Below, one piece after another: positions 1 through 4,886 of a stretch of DNA of 5,820 nt; position 1 is the stretch's first letter; every line of letters begins with the position of its first letter. The DNA lies in contig JAHFBY010000142.1 in the NCBI GenBank assembly GCA_023249835.1, positions 1 through 5,820 of the forward strand. The letters are read 5' to 3'. Below the pieces are notes generated by a model. The model was not told the DNA's origin. It was given only the letters and a program-made list of their open reading frames with translations, and did not search any database. The translations under genes and the position numbers were made by a program. The stretch comes from Elusimicrobiota bacterium. GTDB taxonomy: Bacteria > Elusimicrobiota > Elusimicrobia > 2-02-FULL-39-32.

Positions 1-1
1 G

Positions 2-1219
2 GGAATTTCTTTAGGCGGGCTCAGTCTGCTCTTTTTTACTTTTCTTATTCCTGCGCCCTGGGTTTTGGGTATCTATTCCATAATTTCTACGCTTATTCAC
101 CGCCAAATCAACCGGCGCGTCTATGCTCGGACTCTGGAACAAAAGGCGCTGCGCGCTTTAGAAAAGGTGTTGCCGCAATTGAATTTAAATCAATTGAACG
201 ATCTTTCTTTGCCTTTGCCTGAATCAATAACAGCAAATGATGCATTTATCCTGAACTTGCGTATGCTCCAGCTCATTCGTCAGTCCGAATCAGCGCTCAT
301 CTTGCAAGCGCCGGCAGCCACGGATAACACAACGCTCAGTATTGATGAACTGCAGTCCATTTCCGGTTATTTGTCCGGATCAGATCTGGCGCAACGGGTT
401 TTAGCCATGCGCCAATTATACGACCGCGATGAGCGGGCCGCGCAATCATCTCTGCAGGCTTTTGCCCGCCAACTGTTTTTAGCCGGCGGCAGGGCAGAGG
501 CGTTAGATCCCACGCCTTCCCGGTTTGCCGAGGTATGGCAAGCGTATGCCGGTTTTCTAAATTTAGTGCGGCCCCAATCCCAAACTCGAGCGGAGCATAA
601 AGCCGCGGCTTTAGAGTTGTGGAAGCAAGGAGGTGAACAGGTCAAAGGTTGGGCGGAAGGAAACATAAGAAAAATTGCTGATTTTAACCAGGGCAACGAG
701 GTTTATATCCATGACTTATCGCTCCTTTCGCACAACTCTTTGTCCTTGCTAGCCAAACAAATCCAAGCGATTTATGCCAATCCCGCGGTAGGGGAGGAGG
801 TTCGTCCGGCAATATTGTTGTTCACTAATCAGGCGAGTTTAGACAAAAAGTTATTGATGGACCGGTTAAAGGACGAATTTAACGTAAGCGAGGCGGAACT
901 GAATGCGGTTTTTCGCGCTGACTTTGCAATGCACGTTATTACCGGCGGAGATTTAAAGCAAAAAGTAAGCCCGTTGATCGAGGTACAAATGGAGGCGTTG
1001 AACAAAAAAGTGGAGGAGCGCTTGCGCGCGCTAAATTTCGTTCGCGCTGGGCCAGGCGCTATGAACCTGTTTACGGAACAGTTAATTTTTACCGCCTCTG
1101 AACAGTCCCGCTTAAATATAAATATTTTGAGGATCGTATCTGAAACACAAATCGTAAACGTCAGTTATGCGTTATCGGGAATGTTGGCCGGCGTTGCGTT
1201 GTATTCTATGCAGCAGTAG
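2..1219 (+). CDS. Unrecognised protein, C-terminal part (5' end outside window)
   Basis: The reading frame is open from base 2 to a TAG at 1217-1219, giving 405 residues in the window. A TTG at 65 could serve as a start. I prefer a 5'-truncated gene because the codons before it encode a continuous hydrophobic stretch with proline (SLLFFTFLIPAPWVLGIYSII), which looks like a transmembrane helix that a TTG-65 start would cut. After this helix comes a basic segment (HRQINRRVYAR), fitting a cytoplasmic stop-transfer flank. The rest is a long, mostly helical soluble region, including a stretch around RPAILLFTNQASLDKKLLM and a charged helix ALNKKVEERLRAL. The last 25 residues (VSYALSGMLAGVALYSMQQ) are mildly hydrophobic. 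I do not recognise a family or catalytic motif. The gene converges on the tRNA-Ser(GGA) unit, and its stop lies 4 nt from the first repeat of the array. It may be the tail of a much larger protein. Confidence 0.8.
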   Translation, partial: GISLGGLSLLFFTFLIPAPWVLGIYSIISTLIHRQINRRVYARTLEQKALRALEKVLPQLNLNQLNDLSLPLPESITANDAFILNLRMLQLIRQSESALILQAPAATDNTTLSIDELQSISGYLSGSDLAQRVLAMRQLYDRDERAAQSSLQAFARQLFLAGGRAEALDPTPSRFAEVWQAYAGFLNLVRPQSQTRAEHKAAALELWKQGGEQVKGWAEGNIRKIADFNQGNEVYIHDLSLLSHNSLSLLAKQIQAIYANPAVGEEVRPAILLFTNQASLDKKLLMDRLKDEFNVSEAELNAVFRADFAMHVITGGDLKQKVSPLIEVQMEALNKKVEERLRALNFVRAGPGAMNLFTEQLIFTASEQSRLNINILRIVSETQIVNVSYALSGMLAGVALYSMQQ

Positions 1220-1223
1220 TGTG

Positions 1224-1344
1224 AAACTTACGGAGGGGGAGCGCCGACCCGTCATTCCCCGAAGGGGAATCCAGTGACTTTAAATCGTTTAAAGACGCTG
1301 GATCGCCCTGCGGGCGATGACAAAACGGGTTGTGACACAGTCTC
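1224..1344 (-). repeat. tRNA-Ser 3'-end hairpin repeat, copy split by a REPIN-like element
   Basis: The left part (1224-1246, + strand AAACTTACGGAGGGGGAGCG then CCG) matches the start of the other hairpin units. The right remnant (1331-1344, TGTGACACAGTCTC) resembles their right arm, GTGACATCG...CTCT. Between the two sits the 84-bp double palindrome at 1247-1330. The unit has therefore lost its normal loop and most of its right arm, and appears to have been interrupted. It is the last unit of the array in the tRNA direction and starts 4 nt after the stop codon of the + strand gene. The assignment of the right remnant is less certain than that of the left part. Confidence 0.7.
1247..1330. repeat. 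REPIN-like element: two inverted REP-type palindromes
   Basis: Two copies of a GTCAT...ATCCAG unit lie head to head. The first contains the hairpin ATTCCCC-GAA-GGGGAAT (1254-1270). The second, inverted, contains ATCGCCC-TGC-GGGCGAT (about 1302-1318). They are joined by a central palindrome CTTTAAA-TCG-TTTAAAG (1278-1294) and bounded by ACCCGTCAT and ATGACAAAACGGGT. The whole is one long imperfect palindrome with a hairpin in each arm. The two units differ inside the hairpins at paired positions, so each keeps its own pairing. The layout is that of REP doublets (REPINs) mobilised by RAYT transposases, and it resembles the dispersed ATTCCC/GGGAAT elements (dRS3-type) of several bacteria. No transposase gene is in the window. 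Confidence 0.75.
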
Positions 1345-1407
1345 AAACTTATGGAGGGGGAGCGTCACTTTCTTATAAAGTTGAGGAAGTGACATCGCCC
1401 CCTCTAA
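1345..1407 (-). repeat. tRNA-Ser 3'-end hairpin repeat, complete unit next to tRNA-Ser(GGA)
   Basis: This 63-bp unit has two mismatches over 62 bp with the unit at 4678-4740 (T for C in CTTATGG, G for A in the loop). On the - strand it follows the tRNA directly: discriminator G, TAAGTTTTTA, then GAGGGGG...CCCCCTC with an inner stem GTCACTT/AAGTGAC, then the same CCTCC end and AAGTTT tail. The outer 7-bp stem imitates the tRNA acceptor stem GGAGGGG/CCCCTCC. It may be co-transcribed with the tRNA. No U-run follows the stem directly, so it is not a textbook intrinsic terminator. Confidence 0.85.
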
Positions 1408-1414
1408 AAACTTA

Positions 1415-1501
1415 CGGAGGGGGAGAGATTCGAACTCTCGGTACCGATTAAAGTACACACGCTTTCCAGGCGAGCCGTTTAAACCACTCACGCACCCCTC
1501 C
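1415..1501 (-). tRNA. tRNA-Ser(GGA)
   Basis: The 87-nt gene folds as a class II tRNA on the - strand. The acceptor is GGAGGGG (1495-1501) with CCCCTCC (1416-1422). The D-stem is CGT/ACG, and the anticodon loop is CTGGAAA with anticodon GGA (reads UCU/UCC). A long variable arm is closed by GTAC/GTAC, the T-stem is GAGAG/CTCTC and the T-loop TTCGAAT. The discriminator is G (1415), as expected for serine. No CCA is encoded, since TAAGTTT follows. The anticodon stem CTCGC/GCGTG has a U28-U42 mismatch; the remaining four pairs are good. It begins 9 nt after a TATAAT box and 41 nt after the end of the kinase gene, and is followed by the hairpin array. Confidence 0.95.
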
Positions 1502-1510
1502 ACTAACGGC

Positions 1511-1539
1511 ATTATATCAATTCGGAAGGGATCCGTAAA
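1511..1539 (-). promoter_or_regulatory. Sigma70-type promoter for tRNA-Ser(GGA)
   Basis: On the - strand TTTACG (1534-1539) is followed after exactly 17 nt by a perfect TATAAT (1511-1516). The tRNA 5' end lies 9 nt further on, so transcription should start within a few bases of the mature 5' end. The -35 box is only four of six bases from TTGACA. The promoter sits just past the kinase stop codon, so the tRNA need not depend on read-through from the operon. Confidence 0.75.
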
Positions 1540-1542
1540 TTT

Positions 1543-3372
1543 TTAAGTGCTGCCAAAAAGTTTAGCGAACCAACTTTTTTTTGTTTTGTTTTGAGCAAAC
1601 TGGGTCTGTGCTGCAACAAGTTCAGGAGTAGCCGCTGTTTGGGGAACAGTTGCCAAAGTAAAGGAAAATGTCGCGCCTTCTCCTGGTTCGCTATGCATAT
1701 ACATCGTTCCTTTATGCATCTCTACGATTGCTTTTGCAATAAATAGCCCTAACCCTGTGCCCGGCGAATCGGATTTCTCTTTTTGCGTGATTTGGTAAAA
1801 ACGTTGGAAAAGGAGGTTAAGTTTTTCTTTTGGTATTCCCGGGCCGGTGTTATGCACAAAAACCTGTACAGCGCGCAATTCCACCATGCTCGTGCTGATT
1901 GTAATTGTCCCTTTTTCAGGAGTGAATTTAATGGCGTTAGAAATAAGGTTAACCAAAACTTGATTGATCCGGTCGGGGTCTGCCATCACTTGACGTATTT
2001 TTTGGTTCTTCGTTAAAGTTAGGGTTATATTTTTTTTCTTGGCCCACGGTTCAAGGCTGGCGGCGCATTCGCTTAAAAGCGGTTCAATGTCTAAAGGGAC
2101 GGGCGTAACCGACATTTTTCCCGCAGAAACTTTCGAAGAATCTAGAAGGTCGTTGATCAAGCGGTTTAACCGGTCGATGTTGCGGTTGGCAATGTTGAGC
2201 AGGTTACTTTGTTCTTGGTTAAGTTCGGCAAAAGTGGAGAGCGACACTTTGATCGCGGTTAAAGGCGAACGCAATTCGTGCGTTACGTTCGATAAAAAGT
2301 CGTCTTGCATGGACTGCAGCTCTTTTTGTTTAGCCAAGTCGTTTAATATTGACACTACGCCCACAATTTTTCCTTCCGGGTTTTGTACTGTGGCCATGCT
2401 GTTGCGTATGGTTTGCTCGTAAGAGGCGTTGCTGTTAACTTCAATTTCTTGTGAACTTTCTTTAGTTAAGGGTTGGCCTAACCCTTTGGCCAGGGCAATG
2501 GTCAGCTCAATGTTGGATCGCTCGCCAATGTTTAAACCTTTGACGTCAGAAAATTTAGAGCCATAAATTTTTTCTGCGGCCGGGTTCATCATTATAATTT
2601 TGCCCGCGTCGTCCACCATGATTACGCCGTCGGCAATTCGGTTTAACACCGATTGCGTGCGGACGTGTTCGTTTTGGACCGTTTCTTTTTCAGTTTCCAG
2701 TTTTTGGGTGGCAAGCTGGACGTGAGTTTCAATGTCTTTTTCTAACTGACGATAGATGATCTGGAACAGTTTTTCTTGATCTTCTTTCTTAGGGGTCGAT
2801 TTTTTCACCACTTCCCAGAGCATGCTGTCTAGCGGCATCCTTTCTATCGAATTGATCATCGCCGTGGAGTCTTCCGCGGCTAAAGTTTCCGGGCCGGGCG
2901 TTAAACCCTGCTCTTTGCCCTCTTCAACTCTGGCGAATATCGCAGAGTCAGGTTCAATATGGCAGATCTTTTCTCCGTTAAAGAAGCGGCGCACATCTTC
3001 AATATTTTTAAATTTATCAGGACGGTTCGTAAAAAGTTTATAGAAGGAAATAAGCTCTTCCTCGATTACGCCATTTTTAAATATAATTCCGCAAAGTTGA
3101 AATTTCGCTAAACATTCGCCGATAATGTTCGGAAGTGAACCGGGGTTGGGGATTTGCGATCCGTTGATGAGAAGTTTGTTGTCCACCAAACTTAAAAATA
3201 TTTCCTGGTCAATTTTTAGAGAATTGTTTAAAAGTTGGTAAGACTCTTTGATGGACTCTAAAACTAAAGGATGTTGTAGCGGGTATAAACTGACCCTGCT
3301 TATTGTTTTGGCAAGGGCGGTTAAAAAATTAATGAACTCAGTGTTTTTTGAGCTTTCGGTGAACAGTTCCAT
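1543..3372 (-). CDS. Soluble PAS-domain sensor histidine kinase
   Basis: The 609-residue protein has an ATG start at 3372, 8 nt after the stop of the upstream OmpA-like gene; no strong Shine-Dalgarno is visible. Residues 1-150 form a mixed domain I cannot name, starting with a SLYPLQHPLV motif, as seen near the N-terminus of some cytosolic signalling proteins. Residues 195-240 are a charged, coiled-coil-like helix. A PAS domain follows at about 241-345 (VLNRIADGVIMVDDAGKII). The HisKA domain has the H-box SNVTHELRSP with phospho-acceptor His365. The HATPase_c domain has its N-box at 470-485 (Asn475, Asn479), the F-box LFQRFYQI (521-528) and the G2 box GTGLGL (538-543). The G1 box reads HNTGPGIP (507-514), with Asn508 where Asp is usual. 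There are no transmembrane segments and no receiver domain. The basic tail KTKKSWFAKLFG may touch the membrane. The partner response regulator is not in the window. Confidence 0.93.
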   Translation of the reverse strand: MELFTESSKNTEFINFLTALAKTISRVSLYPLQHPLVLESIKESYQLLNNSLKIDQEIFLSLVDNKLLINGSQIPNPGSLPNIIGECLAKFQLCGIIFKNGVIEEELISFYKLFTNRPDKFKNIEDVRRFFNGEKICHIEPDSAIFARVEEGKEQGLTPGPETLAAEDSTAMINSIERMPLDSMLWEVVKKSTPKKEDQEKLFQIIYRQLEKDIETHVQLATQKLETEKETVQNEHVRTQSVLNRIADGVIMVDDAGKIIMMNPAAEKIYGSKFSDVKGLNIGERSNIELTIALAKGLGQPLTKESSQEIEVNSNASYEQTIRNSMATVQNPEGKIVGVVSILNDLAKQKELQSMQDDFLSNVTHELRSPLTAIKVSLSTFAELNQEQSNLLNIANRNIDRLNRLINDLLDSSKVSAGKMSVTPVPLDIEPLLSECAASLEPWAKKKNITLTLTKNQKIRQVMADPDRINQVLVNLISNAIKFTPEKGTITISTSMVELRAVQVFVHNTGPGIPKEKLNLLFQRFYQITQKEKSDSPGTGLGLFIAKAIVEMHKGTMYMHSEPGEGATFSFTLATVPQTAATPELVAAQTQFAQNKTKKSWFAKLFGST

Positions 3373-3380
3373 ATTTAGAG

Positions 3381-4610
3381 TTATTGTTCTGCGGGTAAAA
3401 AAAGCTGGATTTCGATCCTGCGGTTACGTTCGCGGCCTACTCGGGTGGAGTTATCAGCTATGGGCACTTCCGATCGTAACCCTTTAACAGCAACCATTTC
3501 TTTGTTCAGTGCCCCTTCTTTAACTAAGTAGCTAAACACCCGCCAGGCATAGTGACTGGAATGCGATTTGGACTCTTTGCCGGATTTCATGGATTCAACG
3601 TGTCCGATCACTGTAACTTTGGCGCCGGGCGCTTCGCGCAAGGTTCGGGCTAGGGGTTCCAGTAAAATTTTTGCCTGCGGTAGGAGCGGGGACCCAAAAG
3701 TGGCGTTTGCGCCAAACAAATCTATAATTGAAATGATGGAGGTCATCTGAAAATAAGACATGGTTTTCTGGTTGGAGGAGCGTTGATTGGTTGGCAGCGC
3801 CCTGTCCGGTTCAGAAACTTTTGTCTGCGACTTAGTAATATTTTTAGAGGCAACCGGCGGCGGGCTTGAGGATAAATCGGCTTGGTTTCCTTCCGAGCCG
3901 CTTTGCGATTGAACAATTGCCAGTAAAGCTGTCGGCGGGGAACTGCCCGGGTTTCCTGCCAAATCTTTAACTAAGAGTTGCGCCGTTATTTTTGAAAGGT
4001 TGTAGTTCAATTTTTGCTCTTTTGTGGTCCAGGTTTGGGGCAACGCTTGGGTAGAATGGTCAACGTAGATTTCGCGCTTGTCCTCATCGGTTAACGAAAG
4101 GGTCCATTCCGCAATGCCGGACAGGTCTACGGCAGAAAAATTGAACGCGGCCGGTTGCATCAAACCCTCTTTAATAAAAATATATTCCGAGGAACAATCT
4201 ATGGAAACTGTAGGCGGGGTTATGTCTAAAATAATGCCTAAGTGCGGGGATTGTACCTTGTCCCCGTTTTTTAGCCAAACTTTAATGGTGGCGTCATAAG
4301 CCCCTTCTAGCGAGGGAGCGCCAAAATCGTCCAGCCCGTCCCAATGAACCGATTCGGGCACTTTTTTTAGTCCGGAAATAGTTTTACGAACCACTCCGGT
4401 GGCGTCTCGGAACTGGATTTCCCAGGTAGAGACATTTTTAACGTTGTCCGTATTGATTTTAAAGTTGATGGAGTCTTGTTTGCCGTCTGCGTTGGGAGAG
4501 AAAAAAATAACGTCAGGGTCCAGCGTCGCAGAGGCCTCTTTTTTGGCAGAGGCGTTCAGCGCAAAGAAGTGCAGCGTCAAGAAAGAAAGGACCAGCGTTT
4601 TATTTTTCAA
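3381..4610 (-). CDS. Secreted FlgD-Ig / OmpA-like envelope protein
   Basis: The 409-residue protein starts at a TTG. The upstream in-frame TAG two codons earlier excludes a longer form, and later starts would break the signal peptide. Residues 1-22 are a Sec signal peptide, probably cut after LNASA, with no lipobox Cys. Residues 30-127 resemble FlgD-type Ig domains: FSPNADGKQDSINF (37-50) and WDGLDDFGAPSLEGAYD (90-106). A second Ig-like domain spans about 129-232 (DITPPTVSI, VKDLAGN). A Ser/Gln/Pro-rich linker covers about 233-285. The OmpA/MotB peptidoglycan-binding domain covers about 290-406 with VTVIGHVES (332-340), Arg357 in the position of the conserved LSxxRA Arg, and GRERNRRIEI (392-401). 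The usual Asp of GHTD is Glu339. It probably anchors to peptidoglycan in the periplasm and presents the Ig modules. It is followed after 8 nt by the histidine kinase, suggesting one operon. The lack of a TM barrel argues against a classical OmpA porin. Confidence 0.88.
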   Translation of the reverse strand: MKNKTLVLSFLTLHFFALNASAKKEASATLDPDVIFFSPNADGKQDSINFKINTDNVKNVSTWEIQFRDATGVVRKTISGLKKVPESVHWDGLDDFGAPSLEGAYDATIKVWLKNGDKVQSPHLGIILDITPPTVSIDCSSEYIFIKEGLMQPAAFNFSAVDLSGIAEWTLSLTDEDKREIYVDHSTQALPQTWTTKEQKLNYNLSKITAQLLVKDLAGNPGSSPPTALLAIVQSQSGSEGNQADLSSSPPPVASKNITKSQTKVSEPDRALPTNQRSSNQKTMSYFQMTSIISIIDLFGANATFGSPLLPQAKILLEPLARTLREAPGAKVTVIGHVESMKSGKESKSHSSHYAWRVFSYLVKEGALNKEMVAVKGLRSEVPIADNSTRVGRERNRRIEIQLFLPAEQ

Positions 4611-4617
4611 ATTCTAA

Positions 4618-4677
4618 AAACTTACGGAGGGGGCGCCGCTTTCTTATTTTTTAAGGAAGCGGCATCATCCCCTCTAG
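4618..4677 (-). repeat. tRNA-Ser 3'-end hairpin repeat, divergent unit (hairpin B)
   Basis: The 60-bp unit shares the ends AAACTTACGGAGGGGG and CCCCTCTA with its neighbour, but its inner stem is GCCGCTT (4635-4641) with AAGCGGC (4657-4663). The outer stem is GAGGGG (4627-4632) with CCCCTC (4669-4674). Relative to the unit at 4678-4740, two base pairs of the inner stem have changed on both sides, while the loop differs freely. The repeat similarity (TCTAAAAACTTACGG) runs on to about 4614, within 4 nt of the TTG start codon of the OmpA-like gene. Confidence 0.85.
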
Positions 4678-4740
4678 AAACTTACGGAGGGGGAGCGTCA
4701 CTTTCTTATAAAGTTAAGGAAGTGACATCGCCCCCTCTAA
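4678..4740 (-). repeat. tRNA-Ser 3'-end hairpin repeat, complete unit next to tRNA-Ser(CGA) (hairpin A)
   Basis: The 63-bp unit lies directly downstream of the tRNA. The outer stem is GAGGGGG (4687-4693) with CCCCCTC (4731-4737) and the inner stem GTCACTT (4697-4703) with AAGTGAC (4720-4726), separated by a small internal loop. The capping loop is A/T-rich. It is nearly identical to the unit at 1345-1407. In the tRNA direction its 3' arm ends CCCCCTCCG then TAAGTTT, exactly like the tRNA itself. Confidence 0.87.
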
Positions 4741-4747
4741 AAACTTA

Positions 4748-4836
4748 CGGAGGGGGAGAGATTCGAACTCTCGAGACCCTTTAAGAGGTCTACCAGTTTT
4801 CGAGACTGGCCTGATCAACCGCTCCAGCACCCCTCC
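4748..4836 (-). tRNA. tRNA-Ser(CGA)
   Basis: The 89-nt class II tRNA on the - strand has the acceptor GGAGGGG (4830-4836) with CCCCTCC (4749-4755), D-stem CTG/CAG, and a perfect anticodon stem CCAGT/ACTGG. The loop CTCGAAA carries anticodon CGA (reads UCG). The variable arm is AGACC/GGTCT, the T-stem GAGAG/CTCTC and the T-loop TTCGAAT. The discriminator is G (4748) and no CCA is encoded. The acceptor and T-arm are identical to those of tRNA-Ser(GGA) at 1415-1501, while the middle parts differ. It lies 50 nt after the end of the TPR gene and is followed by two hairpin repeats and then the OmpA-like gene. Confidence 0.96.
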
Positions 4837-4847
4837 CCTAATAAACC

Positions 4848-4876
4848 AATTCACACAAGGTAAAGATTGATTGTAA
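4848..4876 (-). promoter_or_regulatory. Possible weak promoter for tRNA-Ser(CGA)
   Basis: In the 50-nt gap between the TPR gene and the tRNA, TTACAA (4871-4876) and TGAATT (4848-4853) on the - strand are 17 nt apart, with the tRNA 5' end 11 nt beyond. Both boxes match consensus poorly, much worse than the promoter of tRNA-Ser(GGA). Read-through from the TPR gene is an equally good explanation. Confidence 0.3.
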
Positions 4877-4886
4877 CACTCTTCTG

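Noticed and set aside
1252..1512. 86-codon open frame on the - strand
   Set aside because: It covers the tRNA-Ser(GGA), the hairpin repeats and the REPIN-like element; its peptide is a translation of those RNA and repeat sequences.
4618..4740. Intrinsic terminators for the tRNA genes
   Set aside because: The hairpins are strong but on either strand the stem is not followed directly by a U-run; only AAGTTTTTA lies 6-8 nt beyond. A termination role remains possible but is not shown by the sequence.
4618..4740. Integron attC sites or a CRISPR array
   Set aside because: No RYYYAAC/GTTRRRY core pairs are present, and the repeats are adjacent hairpins of about 60 bp without unique spacers.
4476..4784. 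102-codon + strand open frame with repeated KTYGGG peptides
   Set aside because: The peptide repeats are just the translated AAACTTACGGAGGGGG units and tRNA 3' end, and the rest overlaps the OmpA-like gene antisense.
1224..4836. Genomic island flanked by att sites made from the tRNA-Ser 3' end
   Set aside because: Direct repeats of the tRNA end do flank the OmpA-kinase pair, but there is no integrase or other mobility gene, several repeats are tandem, and both ends have complete tRNAs.
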